Assembly: GCA_014529385.2 (NCBI GenBank)
Contig: CM043946.1
Location: forward strand, 36,048,558 to 36,112,557
Origin: Adiantum capillus-veneris
Lineage: Eukaryota; Streptophyta; Polypodiopsida; Polypodiales; Pteridaceae
Length of the DNA: 64,000 bases
Direction: 5' to 3'
This document shows positions 19,547-30,924 of this stretch, piece by piece. The first letter of the stretch is position 1; the number at the start of each line of letters is the position of its first letter. Below the pieces are notes generated by a model. It had not been told where the DNA came from. It did not search any database and worked only from the letters and a program-made list of their open reading frames with translations. A program made the position numbers and the translations under genes.

Positions 19547-19999
19547 CCCTACATACCCCTCCCTAATATCTCTCTCTCCCAATTTACCCTCCCCGACCAG
19601 GCGGAAGCTTTGAAAAACCCCCTCGACCCCGCTCTCGTGCTACCTCGGTGTGAGCCGCATGGACACCCCCCCCCCCCCCCTCCACTCTCCGTATTCTTAC
19701 ACTCACCCTTTACATTCCCCCCGCCCACTCTCATTACTCTCCCCTTGGCCCGCTAATATTCTCTCCCCGACCCTCCTCCCTCTTCCCCACCCGCTCGCCT
19801 CACCCTCCCTTGGGCCTCATTCCCCCCCCCCCCCCCTCTTGGCCCGCTGATATATTCCCTCACTCCCACCCATTGACTTGTTTCCCTCCCCTCGTCCTCA
19901 AGCTCCCATGCAAGACAGTAGAACCCCCCCCCCCCCCTCTCTCTCTCTCACCCACACATCTCCCCTACCCCACTCCAAAGCCTCACCCCTCCCTCTCCC

Positions 20000-20036
<37 letters not shown>

Positions 20037-20600
20037 CACACACCTCACCCCTCCCTCTCCCTCACAATCTCTCTCTCTCAACTCAGCGCGGGACACCACC
20101 TCCCTCTCCTACTCGGGCGCTCAGGCCACGCACGCAGAAATCCTCTCTCTCTCCTTCTCACGGACAACATCAACAGAGCCTCCCTTTCTCTCTCTCTCAC
20201 CATACACACACACACACACACCATCACCCCACCCCCCCCTCTCCCTTTGGCGTTGTGCGCTCAATCCGCAGAACCGCTCTCTCTCTCACTCGGGCGCTCA
20301 TGCACCACAACAGTACCACACCATACACACACACACACCACACACACACTCCATATCTCTCTACCTCATTCCCCCCCCCCATCCGCCTCGCGCAGTAGAA
20401 AGCAGTCCGCCGGCCATCCGCCATCAACACAAAAAAAAAACAAAAAACTATATATATATATATATATATATATTAATTATATAAAGCCCCTTCCCACGCA
20501 CGTTTTTTCGCGTACACACATGCATATACATACACACACCCGCCCTCATGCATGAATACATACACACACACACACACACGCATATACGCACCGCACCAAA
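19373..20600. repeat. polypyrimidine, C- and CT-rich low-complexity region
   Basis: For about 1.2 kb the plus strand is mostly C and T. It includes a C17 run near 19411, CT tracts at 19460-19541 and 20005-20033, CA tracts near 20210-20350, and an (AT)n tract at 20449-20473. ORFs here translate into SLSLSL or TPPPP runs and are not genes. It may contain the remains of the 3' LTR of P, but no LTR end can be fixed. Confidence 0.85.
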
Positions 20601-21405
20601 AATACAAAGGAGGAAAAACGACTACGACATCGACAAATAAAGAAGAAGGATCCAAAGCACGCGCTTCCAACAACAAAAAGAGAAAATTCATCGAAGGCAT
20701 GCCCCGGCCGACTCCGAAAAGAAGTACGCTTGACATTGACGCACCGACAGCACACCATTCGCCGGCAACACGCAACCACGACGCCATCCCAGTAATTTAT
20801 AGGTTATTTTCATTATTATCTTCCGTTTTTACCCGAGCCATTGTAAATTTCCTTTTTTTTTGTAAATATCCTCTCTCTAGGTGATGGTCACAAAGGCCCA
20901 CCTAGAGATTCCCATCTTTTAATAACCTCCCAAAACAAAGCAAGGGTCAATCACACCGGGCCCACCACTTGCTTTGTCTCCCCGATTAAGCTTACCCTAA
21001 CCACACTGGGATTACCATAATCCAAGCAGCCAACACCTATAAATTGGCACTGAGAGGCCACTATCGAGGGGGGGGGGGCAATTCATGAGGAGCCAAGCAT
21101 TTGGTAGAGTGTAGTGGGAAGGATTGGCACTATCACCATCACGGGGAGGGGGCTTGTGTGTTGGGTTTGCCTTGGGAATTTCACCATGCGAAGGGAACCA
21201 CATCCATCTCTCGACTCCAATGGTTGATGCACACACGTATGCACGCTCTTGGTAGTAAGTATTCACAATCATTGAGTCGTCTTAGAGAACGCACCAAGTA
21301 GGTTGCACCACCTCCTCTCCCTACCTCTCTACCACCACGGTAGGCCACTTTGTAAATATTGCAGAAATAATTCACCCTCACACCCCCGAGGGTTTTCATC
21401 ATTTG

Positions 21406-21409
<4 letters not shown>
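20601..21409 (+). other. region upstream of the LINE
   Basis: No ORF is credible. A TATA-like CCTATAAATTGG occurs near 21037 and a G-run near 21069. Part of this may be the 5' UTR or promoter of the LINE, but its 5' end is not visible. Confidence 0.4.

Positions 21410-21473
<64 letters not shown>
21410..21473. repeat. (CT)n tract directly before LINE ORF1
   Basis: This is a pure CT tract of about 64 nt ending one base before the ORF1 ATG. Confidence 0.95.
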
Positions 21474-21474
<1 letters not shown>

Positions 21475-21479
<5 letters not shown>

Positions 21480-22353
21480 GAATGATGCAAAATCTCCAAG
21501 GAATTTGGATGCTAATCCAACCACATCGTCTACAACAACGGAAGCAATGATCATGGCTTACTTGATCTCGTTACAAGAAACCGTCAACAAGCAAGGTGAA
21601 GAGTTGCGCGCACTTGCAATGGAGAATGGTACTTTAAGAGTTCTCGTTGTGGAGAATGAGCACCTCAAGAAGGTTCTTGAAATGCAAACAACACGCTTGA
21701 TGCATCTTGAGAATGAAGTTCAAGAATGTAAACGCTCTCTTGTGGACATGAATGTAGTGAAAGAGCGCTTGAGCAAAGTTGAGAGTGATCATGTATTGAA
21801 AGAGGAAACGATAGATACAATACGACATGATGTATGTGAGATGAGAAATGCATCCAAATCATGGGCTGATATATGTAAGGATAATGTGGTTTCTACATCT
21901 CCTATCACGCAAGCCATTGTCCAAGCAAAGAATGTAGAGAATGTGGACACTCAAGAATTGCAAGAACGACAAAAACGCTCAAAGCGTGGAATCAAGGAGG
22001 AAAGCATGGAAACACCCCAATCTCTTGCGGTTGCTATTGAAGAGTTTTTTGCTACACACTTTGGCATGTCAGGAATCATGGCTTATGGTGCACATCGAGT
22101 TGGAAAACAAGGAGTCCCTCGCTCGGGAGAAAGACCTATTGTATGTACCATGGCTGATGAGGTAAAGAGAAAGATCATCCTTGACAATGGTTGGATCTAC
22201 CTCAAAGGAACGGGTTGTAATGTATATGAGGATCGCACTCTTATGCAGCAAAATGTACGTCGCAAAGCATACGAGGAAAGAAGCAAGAAGGTTAAGGTAT
22301 CATCTCAAGAAGAAAAGGCACTTGAGGAGGATGCAAGTCCACCCAACAAATAG
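21475..22353 (+). CDS. LINE ORF1 protein
   Basis: This is a 292-aa protein starting MENDAKSP just after the CT tract, with context CTCCATGG. Residues about 20-125 form a heptad-rich coiled coil (LQETVNKQGEELRALAMENG and onward). A basic linker (RQKRSKRGIKEE) follows. The C-terminal part about 180-270 has the L1 ORF1-like pattern: FGMSGIMAYGAHRVGK, ERPIVCTMADEVKRKIIL, then LKGTGCNVYEDRT. In L1 elements this protein trimerises and binds element RNA. It stops at TAG and ORF2 follows in the same frame after two codons. Confidence 0.85.
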
Positions 22354-22359
22354 GGACAC

Positions 22360-25300
22360 ATGATCTATGAGACCAACTCACGCTTGCGAATAAGCTTTTG
22401 GAATTGTAACGGGTATCCATGGAATGCGGGAATTGGCATTGATGAGCTTACCAATGACTCCGATGTGATACTTCTTGTCGAAACATGGGAGCATGATGCA
22501 CAACGAATTCTTGGATTTGACAAATACGATGTACATTCTTTGATGTGGGCCAAAAATGCAAAGCAACGAAGAGGCCAAGGAGGCGTAGCATGTATGACCA
22601 AAAAGGGTTTGAAAGATGTTTCCATTGTCAAAGAAGATAAGTATAAACGCTACTTATGGCTGAAAATCAGCCCACCAAATGGTCAAGTCATGTTTGTGGC
22701 CGGCTGCTACATTCCTCACTATGACTCCAACTTTTATGCTCGCTTGAATATGGATAGAGATCAGCCCTTTGTTGAACTAGAGGAAGACATTGCTCATTAC
22801 AAGGATCAAGGTGAAGTCATTGTTTTTGGAGACATGAATGCTCGCACAAATATGTTACAACACGACACACAACAAGTCGACATGCCGCATGTATCAAGAA
22901 GAGTGGATGACTCATACATGTATAATCGAAGTTCTAATGATGCAAACGAAGTGGATCACTATGGAAAGTCACTTCTACATATGTGCAATAGTACCGGAAT
23001 GCTCATTGCAAATGGTGTATCTCTATGGCAAGGCACCAATGACTTTACATGTAGAAAGCACAATGGTGCTAGCGTGATTGACTATATGTTGTTCTCAGAA
23101 GCCACTCTAGAATGCATACAAAGCTTTACACTTGGTGAATGGAATCCGGAATCAGATCATAGGATGTTATGTATTGACCTCAAGTGTGGTAAACGGCCCG
23201 AGCATGTAGCCTCCAATCATGATGTGAATCATTTGTACCTACGTCTAGACTTCAAACGAGCACTCATATATGCTGATATGGTGGACCAAATGTTAAGCAT
23301 GATAGAGCATCAAGGGAGCCCAACATTAGAATGCAAGTGGAAAGTTTTCAAAGAAGTAATTTTCTCTTGTGCGAAGGAATGCTTTTCGGCGAAACACATG
23401 TCTTGCAAAAGGTCTAAGAAGGGTAGCACCAAGAAGAAATGGTTTGACATGGAATGTAGTCAAGCCCGAAAACACTTGCTAAGATTGGATGCAATCAAAG
23501 ACAAGGAAGTGTACTTGGAATGTTCACACACATACAAAGCACTTGTTCAAAAGAAGAGGAGAAGGTGGGAAGTCGAAAAACAACTTCTTTTAGCACAAGA
23601 GAAAGCACATGCATGTGGCAAGTTTTGGCAAAATCTAAAAGGCAAGCGCGTTGAGAGCTTTGGTGACTTGACTCTTGAGGATATGTATATGCATTGTAAG
23701 AACCTCTATGAGCAACCCAATGTTGATAAGATGGAGGGTTGTAGCTCCCTTCCATTTATGTCTCCCTTCTTTACCATTGAAGATGTATGCCGCGCGCTTG
23801 AGAAACTTGTTACTCGCAAGGCAGGTGACCTTCAAGGTGTCAAGGCTGAAATGATTAAATGGACAAGCAAGAAAACACGATATTGGATATGCGATATGTT
23901 TAACCTTGCACTTCAGTATGGCATGCCTCATGATTGGAGTGCAAATTGGATCAAACCTTTGCACAAAGGAGGAGATGTGAACAATGTGAACAACTATCGC
24001 ACTATAATGGTTGGTTCTTTGATGGCAAAGTTATTTGGATGTATCATGGAGATGAAGATAAGTGAATGGGCTGAAAAGAATGGCAAACGTGCGCTTGGCC
24101 AAGCACATTTTCAAAATCATAGCACTATTGATCACCTTGTCACTCTTCGAGTTCTTATGGAAGCGTCTCGATTGAAAGGAAAAAAGTTGTATTGTTGCTT
24201 TGTGGATTTCAAGAAAGCTTTTGACATGGTACCGCGAGGAAATCTTTGGAGACGCATGCAAAGCCTTCAAGTGCCGAGAGAATTTATGCATGCAGTCTTT
24301 CGCATCTACCAAAAAGTGATATGTCGATTACGTATGGGAGATGGAATTTCAGTATTTTTTGCAAGCACTATTGGTGTCAAACAAGGATGCCCACTTTCCC
24401 CAACCCTCTTTGGGCTACTCATTGATGAATTGGAATACATGGTTCTTGATTTTATGCAGCAAGAAGGCATAGAAGAGGTTAAGATTGGAAATGCGGTGAT
24501 CATGCTTTTGCTTTATGCCGATGATGTAGTGCTCTTGGCACATACCTTAGAAGATGCACAAAAGCTTATGAGTGTCTTGGAACGCTTTTGCCTACATAGC
24601 GGGCTGATCGTGAATGGATCCAAAACCAAGGTTATGCTTGTAAAGACCCTCAATGATGAAAATCCATGCATTGTATACAACAATGAGAAACTTGAAGTGG
24701 TAGATCACTTCAAGTACCTTGGCCTTGAGGTTCCATCCAATCATAAATGGAAGGATTGTGCAATGCGTCGCTTGGAAGCCGGAAAGAGGGCTTATTATGC
24801 ATTTGAGAACATGTGCAATGCAGGAGAGATCAAGTGTTGGGCTCTCAAAAAGTACCTCTTTGACACATTGGTGACACCGGTGCTTCTTTATGGAGTGGAG
24901 GTGTGGGGTGGAAGCATCGGGAAGTCTACTTGGAAAGAGTTTGAGAATGTTCAAAAGCATTTTCTCACCAACTTTCTCCAAGTCAAGACACAAACACCCT
25001 ACATGCTCTTACTTCTTGAGTCTGGATCGCTTCCCATTGAGGTCTTGGGCATGGAAAGGGTTGTGGAGTACATGCGTAAGACACAACGTAGCCCTTTGCA
25101 TCGACTTCCTAGAATCGCATATGAAGCAAGTCAAAAGGTTCAAAAGACATGCAAGAGCAAAATACTAAGTTCGGGGTGGATGCTTGATATCAAGAAATGG
25201 TTTGGAAGATGGGATGCATGTCACTTGGTCAAGGATGCGTCGATCGACTCCCAAGTTAATGAGGCCTTCTTACAACGCCAATGTATCATGGCTTGGGAGA

Positions 25301-25737
25301 AATCCGGAGATTCTCGCTTCAGCCATTACACCACACACGTTGCCCCAAACTACAAATCTCTCTTCTTCTCGGAACGAGGTAGCCGAACCCATTCCTACAT
25401 CCTTGAGCCCATCCCGTTGAGTGCGATCCGCACCATTGCCTCCATTCATCTTAGCTCCCATTCTCTACACTGCGAGACAGGACGTTGGGGCACTGGCGAG
25501 GAGTGTCATCGACTTTGCACCTTATGCCCTCGTCAAGTGCGAGAGAGTGAGTACCACACACTACTTGAGTGCTCAGCTTTTGACCACATTAGGTCCTCTT
25601 TTCCCCATATATTCAGCCATGAGCTCTCCCTACATACCTTCCTCTCCCAACCACGATGTGGACTCTCTATTGCGACGCTCATTTCAGCCATTTTTGAGCA
25701 TCGAGAGTCACTTATGAACTCCACCCACACCACGTGA
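22360..25737 (+). CDS. LINE ORF2 protein: endonuclease-reverse transcriptase
   Basis: This is a 1125-aa protein. The AP-type endonuclease covers residues about 8-270: SFWNCNG, LLVETW, VFGDMNARTN, VIDYMLF and ESDHRMLCID carry the expected N, E, D/N, D and SDH residues. RT covers about 520-800: WIKPLHKGGDVNNVNNYR, motif A VDFKKAFDMVPR, motif B GVKQGCPLSPTLFG, catalytic LLLYADDVVLLA, and thumb HFKYLGLEV. A zinc knuckle CTLCPRQVRESEYHTLLEC is near the C-terminus. It nicks target DNA and copies its RNA there. All catalytic residues I can check are present, so the protein could be active. Confidence 0.95.
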   Translation: MIYETNSRLRISFWNCNGYPWNAGIGIDELTNDSDVILLVETWEHDAQRILGFDKYDVHSLMWAKNAKQRRGQGGVACMTKKGLKDVSIVKEDKYKRYLWLKISPPNGQVMFVAGCYIPHYDSNFYARLNMDRDQPFVELEEDIAHYKDQGEVIVFGDMNARTNMLQHDTQQVDMPHVSRRVDDSYMYNRSSNDANEVDHYGKSLLHMCNSTGMLIANGVSLWQGTNDFTCRKHNGASVIDYMLFSEATLECIQSFTLGEWNPESDHRMLCIDLKCGKRPEHVASNHDVNHLYLRLDFKRALIYADMVDQMLSMIEHQGSPTLECKWKVFKEVIFSCAKECFSAKHMSCKRSKKGSTKKKWFDMECSQARKHLLRLDAIKDKEVYLECSHTYKALVQKKRRRWEVEKQLLLAQEKAHACGKFWQNLKGKRVESFGDLTLEDMYMHCKNLYEQPNVDKMEGCSSLPFMSPFFTIEDVCRALEKLVTRKAGDLQGVKAEMIKWTSKKTRYWICDMFNLALQYGMPHDWSANWIKPLHKGGDVNNVNNYRTIMVGSLMAKLFGCIMEMKISEWAEKNGKRALGQAHFQNHSTIDHLVTLRVLMEASRLKGKKLYCCFVDFKKAFDMVPRGNLWRRMQSLQVPREFMHAVFRIYQKVICRLRMGDGISVFFASTIGVKQGCPLSPTLFGLLIDELEYMVLDFMQQEGIEEVKIGNAVIMLLLYADDVVLLAHTLEDAQKLMSVLERFCLHSGLIVNGSKTKVMLVKTLNDENPCIVYNNEKLEVVDHFKYLGLEVPSNHKWKDCAMRRLEAGKRAYYAFENMCNAGEIKCWALKKYLFDTLVTPVLLYGVEVWGGSIGKSTWKEFENVQKHFLTNFLQVKTQTPYMLLLLESGSLPIEVLGMERVVEYMRKTQRSPLHRLPRIAYEASQKVQKTCKSKILSSGWMLDIKKWFGRWDACHLVKDASIDSQVNEAFLQRQCIMAWEKSGDSRFSHYTTHVAPNYKSLFFSERGSRTHSYILEPIPLSAIRTIASIHLSSHSLHCETGRWGTGEECHRLCTLCPRQVRESEYHTLLECSAFDHIRSSFPHIFSHELSLHTFLSQPRCGLSIATLISAIFEHRESLMNSTHTT

Positions 25738-25790
25738 CATGTTCATTTGGTCCCATAGGTCATAGTTGACCTCCCAGGACGATAATAGAA

Positions 25791-26065
<275 letters not shown>

Positions 26066-26158
26066 CTGTCAATGCCTTCCCAGATTCTTACCAAACTTTT
26101 ACTAGTACTTGAAGACTTATGACCCAAGGAAATCTAGAATCCTCAAGTTTGATGCATT

Positions 26159-27909
26159 ATGTTGTTGCAAAAGTCACTTTCCAGAAAAAACAGGACTAGA
26201 CAGCGTGCAGTTGAACATGCCTTTATTGTTGCTCAAAGAAAAGGTGGTAACAGCAATGTAGCCACTTCTCATGGTTCTTATGTGAGTGGTAAATCACATG
26301 TTCCTAATGCTTCTGCTCACAAAAATTTGTTTGGAAATTCTAGTGATGCGTTGCCATTATTGTAAAGCTAATGATCACTTGATCAAGCAGTGTCCTAAGC
26401 TGAAGGTCAAAGAGGCTAAGAATAAAGAGGTTGGTTCCACTACTAATGTTGGTTTCACTATAAATGCGGCTATTATTGAGTCTTCTGTAAAAGGAAACTG
26501 TGATGCTGATATTGATTTAGAATGGGCTTTTAGTACAGAGTGCACTTATTATTCTTCTATCCATGATGCATTTTGTTAGTTGTTGTAGATGCTAGAGTGT
26601 GGTACTTTGATAGTGGTGCTGCAAAGCACATTACCTCTCATCATGACCTGTTAACCTCTCTTGAAGATGTCCCTCATGGGAATTCAGACACTTGTGCTGA
26701 CAGTGCATCTTATTCGGTCAAGAAAGTTGGAAAGATTGTGCTTACTGATGCAAATGGAACTTCTTTCACACTTGTTGATGCATTGTATGTACCTGGGATC
26801 AAGAAGAATCTTTTGTCTATATCTACACTTGCTAGACTTGGTATTGTAGTCAAATTTATGGATGACAGATGTACAATACATTATCTCAATTTCAATGATG
26901 AAATTGTTGCATCTGGCATTTTATGTTGTTATGGGTTGTATAAGCTCACTTTATATGACAAGTATGGGAAAAATTTTGCAAATGCAGTTGTGGATTCTAA
27001 CGCTATTTCAGATGCAAAACTTTGGCATACATATTTTGGACATCTGAATTTTGCTAGTTTGCTGCGTTTGCAGAAATCTAATATGGTTGCTTCTTTGCCG
27101 CCTCTTGAAGCACCTATCAAACATGTTTGTGAAGGCTGAATTTTGGGTAAGATGCAGCGAGGATGCAACATATAAAGTTTCCAAAGGATGGTTCAATTAG
27201 GTCTACATGCAAGTTATAGCCTGTGCATAGTGATGTTTGTGGGCTTTGTGACTTTCATTGATGGTTACTCCAGGCATGCATGGGTATATCCTCTTAAAGC
27301 AAGTCCGAAGTATTTATGTGCTTCAAACAATATCTGGCTATGGCTAAAAAAGTCTCAAAATGTACTATGGACACCCTCCGTTTCGATCGAGGGGGGGAGT
27401 GTATGTCTCATGAGTTTAATGCATTTCGGGATAGTCGTGGCATAAAACACCAATGTGTAGTGCCTTATACACCTCAAAAAAATGGTGTTGCTGAGAGGAA
27501 AAACAAGTCATTTACAGAAATGGCATGATGTATGGTCAAGAGTCAAGCTTTTCCGCATTCGTTTTGGCTTGGGGCCATCATGTGTGCCACTTATGTACTA
27601 AACAGGTTTCCTACAAAAGCTTTGCAATCTATGACTCCATATGAATCATGGCATGATAGAAATCCTTCTATTGATCACATGCGTGTTTTTGGATGTTTTG
27701 CATATGCTTTGGTGCCACAAACCCAACACGTGAAATTGGATGATAAGGCTGTCAAATGTATTTTTGTTGGTTATTGTGCTAAAAGAAAAGGTTACAGGTT
27801 GTATCACCCGCAAACAAAGCGTATCTTGGTCTCATGGGATGTTGTGTTTGTGGAACATTCTATTCAGCACTTGTTATCATGTACTAGAGACAATGATGTA
27901 AGCTCATAG
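26159..27909 (+). pseudogene. copia B gag end, protease and integrase
   Basis: The nucleocapsid knuckle CHYCKANDHLIKQC (CX2CX4HX4C) is at about 26351. The protease active site WYFDSGAAKHITS is near 26600. The integrase has LWHTYFGHLN, FDRGGECMSHEF (second Asp kept) and NGVAERKN (Glu kept), followed by the copia C-terminal FVGYCAKRKGYRLYHP segment. Stops at 27139 and 27528 and frame changes between 27150 and 27320 break it. Confidence 0.8.
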
Positions 27910-28330
27910 GACATTTATAACACTTTGTTGTCTCTTTTTAGTGTTGGAAGTTCAAATGTAGATTCCAATGAGGCAAATATACAGCCTATGGTGGTTTTTG
28001 AAAATGTTACAGATCAGCCTATTACTGATGAAGATGTACATATGTACTTAATGAGGAAAGGTCTGAGAAAGAGCAGGCTAGAGGTACGCCAAAATGGCCG
28101 GTGTATACTTTGTGTGATAGTAATTGGATGCACCTTTGTCTAGTCATACCCGTTCAGGTTCTTGCCGTGCATCTTATGCTTCAGATTGTTATGCTTTGGT
28201 TGTGTCTAGCTTACATGATGTTGAGTAACCTTTGTCTTTTGATGAAGCACAGAATTCAAAAAATTTGATGGCTGCCATGCAATCAGAATAGGATCCACTT
28301 ATAGAAATTGACACATGGACTTTATGTGAT

Positions 28331-29731
28331 TTGCCTTTTGGCAAAAAGGCCGTTGATACGAAGTGGGTTTACAAGTTGAAATGCAAGCCGGATGGTGAGA
28401 TTGATTGCTATAAGGCTCAACTTGTTGCAAAGGGTTATGCACAACAAAAAGGCATAGATTATGGAGAGATTTTTGCTCCCACTTGTCATATCAGTCAAAC
28501 ATTTGTTACTACTTTCTTGAAAGGTGACATATTTGAGGAAGTTTATGTAACGTAGCCTCATGGTTTTGTCATTAAAGGGTAGGAAGATAAAGTGTGCAAA
28601 TTTAAGAAAGCTTTGTATGGGTTGAAGCAATCTTCTCGTGCTTGGTATAAGAAGGTTGACACTCATTTGGTCAAAGAAGGCTTTTGTCATAGTCCAACAA
28701 AAAGCACATTGTATGTAAAGCAAGAGGGAGATGTACTTCTCATTGTCGTTCTCTATGTGGATGATTCGCTAATGATTGGACCAAATTAGAGACATATTGC
28801 TAAATTTAAGGCTGATTCGAATGCTACTTTTAAGATGAAAGATTTGGGGTTGTTGCATCATTACTTGAGTATACAGTTTAAGATGTGTGATGTTGGTATT
28901 GCCTTGTGTCAGAAAAGTTACACAGAGACATTGCTATGTAAGTTTAGACTTGAGCATTGCAAACCTATTGCCATTCCCATGGAAACACGTTTGAAATTGA
29001 GTCTTCATGATGCCGATGATCCTGCCAATGTCACTCTTTACCAAACTATTGTTGGTTGCCTCATTTATGTATAAAACACGAGGTTGGATATTTAGTTTGT
29101 AATCTCACGGTTAGCGGATTCATGCATAGCCCAGGGCTTAAGCATTGGCAGGCTGTCAAGAGGATTTTTTGGTACTTGAGTGGAACTTTACATTTTGGCT
29201 TGTTTTATCCCAAGGGGGGATCATTGCTGCCATACATGTTTTTTCCAGACTCAAATAGGGCTAGTTGTTTTGACACAGGAGTGTCCACAAGTGGTTTTTG
29301 TTTCATGCTTGGTAGCTCATGCATATCATGGTTGAGCAAGAAGCATCCTACTATGGCCACTTCCAATTGTGAGGCTAAGTAAAGGGTAGTCTTCACAATT
29401 ACGATTGAGTGTGTATGGCTCAGACGCCTTATGGATGATTTGAATGTTGGACAAAATACTCCTAGCACTATCTACACTGACAATCAAATCATTTTCACTA
29501 TGTCAGGGAGAGGCTCTCAGCAGGAGAGATCAGCTTGGCTTATGTGCCAACACAAGAACAAGACAACCTTGCAGATATTTTCACAAAGGCATAGTCTCGT
29601 GGGAAGTTTGAAGCTTTTCGCAAATCTTTGGGCTTACTCCCCTTTATTGACTGATCATGTCCTTAGGGCATGGAACTTTCCTATACTCTATGTGCCAACT
29701 CTAGTTCACTGCATCACTCCCAGGAAGGATT
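28331..29731 (+). pseudogene. copia B reverse transcriptase and RNase H
   Basis: The RT pieces are KWVYKLKCKPDGEIDCYK, KKALYGLKQSSRAWYKK and the catalytic VLYVDDSLMIG, followed by LGLLHHYLSIQFK. The RNase H pieces run from KHWQAVKRIFWYLSGTL through IYTDNQ. There are at least five stops or frameshifts and a deletion between the first and second RT motifs (near 28495). It is nonfunctional. Confidence 0.85.
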
Positions 29732-29962
29732 TATTACCATATACATGTGGTAGTAATGTGTGAGAACATACTTAGGATCGTCGAGGCATTTTTTCCCTCA
29801 CTGGGAGGTTTTTTCCCCCATGCATTTATATACGTCCATCACTCTAGGACTAACTTATCTTTCCCTTGCACACCAAGTAATACACTATATGTTGTGTGCC
29901 TTGAGCTAAATCCTTTGTCTTCTCCAAGTTGTGCGTGTTTTCTTGCAACCCTAATTTTGACA
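29732..29962 (+). repeat. copia B 3' LTR (231 bp)
   Basis: It is similar throughout to the LTRs at 34484, 39405, 59818 and 62192. The start TATTACCATATAC has lost the TG. The end is CCCTAATTTTGACA. A PPT-like CCCAGGAAGGATT precedes it. Confidence 0.8.
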
Positions 29963-30587
29963 AACATAAAGCAATACCTTTATCACACTACTTATATTGT
30001 ATGCCCAAGTAATGTTGCACAAGACCCAAGCCTTTCATGTTGAAAGTGGAATTCAATTTAGCCTTGAATTCAGCAATGTGTGTCTTATCTAAACCAGTAA
30101 TTGGCAAATCATCTACATACAAAACAACGTTGAGAAATACATTACTCTCACGTTTGACATACGAAATGCTCTCAGTTGGATTGTTATGAAAGCCTTGTTT
30201 AACCAAATAAGAGTTAGCTTTCTCATACCAAGCATGAGGAGCCTTCTTCAACCCATACAAATCTTTCTTACATTTGCACACTATATTTTCTTATCCTTTC
30301 TTGACAAAATTGTGAGGCTGCATTACATATACTTCCTCAAATATATCACCATTTAAGAAAGTAGTAATAGTGTCTGATTGATATACATTCCATCCAAAAT
30401 GAGTTGTCAATGCACATAGAAAATGAAAAATAGTTGTACAACAAGTAGGAGCCAAAATCTCTTCATATCAATGCCTTTCTATTGTACATAACCTCTTGCA
30501 ACAAGTTTAGCCTTGTAGCAATCAATCTCACCATCTGGCTTACATTTCAACTTGTAAACGCAATTCATAACAATGGATTTTTTCCAG
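29963..30587 (-). pseudogene. copia fragment F (RT part), same family, opposite strand
   Basis: The minus-strand RT reads LYGLKKAPHAWYEKAN, VLYVDDLPITG and LGLVQHYLGIQYK. Similarity to copia A starts at the very base after the LTR of copia B and ends near 30587 in the KWVYKLK region. Copia B therefore inserted into F, and F's other half is missing on the left. Confidence 0.8.
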
Positions 30588-30822
30588 GATAACTTTAGAT
30601 TTAGATTTGTGCTTGTGGTTTAGGTTTGCACTTAGCTTTATGTTGCACTTGCGTTTTGTAGGGCTATGAGCAATGAGGAGTAGAAGAGGACTGCACTGTG
30701 AGTTTATGACAGAGGTGCTTTATGGTGTTGTGTGAGCCTTCTGAGGGGAGTTGAGCGAGCGATATGTATAGGTCTTCACAAATTCTTTTGGTTATTTTCC
30801 TTTTACCGATCGAAGGATCTCA

Positions 30823-30924
30823 ACTCCCTTGGCTTCCTTAGGTTGCAAAGTGGTGGAGCTAGTGGGCACACTGGTTCCCTTGGATTTATTAGGTTGCAAA
30901 GCGATGGAGCAGGGGTCATTGTTG
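30823..30924 (+). repeat. 51-bp tandem duplication, two units
   Basis: CCCTTGG...TTAGGTTGCAAAG...GGAGC occurs at 30823 and again 51 nt later with several changes. The unit length keeps one frame open (SLGFLRLQS then SLGFIRLQS), but the surrounding ORF is short. Confidence 0.75.

Larger units (their letters stand above)
26066..29962 (+). mobile_element. copia element B, 5'-truncated, decayed
   Basis: This belongs to the same Ty1/copia family as copia A. Similarity begins inside gag at about 26066 (GATTCTTACCAAAC), so the 5' LTR and gag start are missing. It has gag end, protease, integrase, RT and RNase H with many stops and frameshifts, and a 3' LTR. At its right end it abuts an opposite-strand fragment of the same family (F). 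Confidence 0.85.

Noticed and set aside
19650-20555. Two overlapping ORFs of about 225 codons rich in Pro, Ser, Leu and His
   Set aside because: Low-complexity polypyrimidine DNA; both frames are open together, which is typical of biased sequence and not of a gene.
23495-24993. Antisense ORFs of 85-133 codons within LINE ORF2
   Set aside because: Shadows of a clearly coding frame; none has a recognisable domain.
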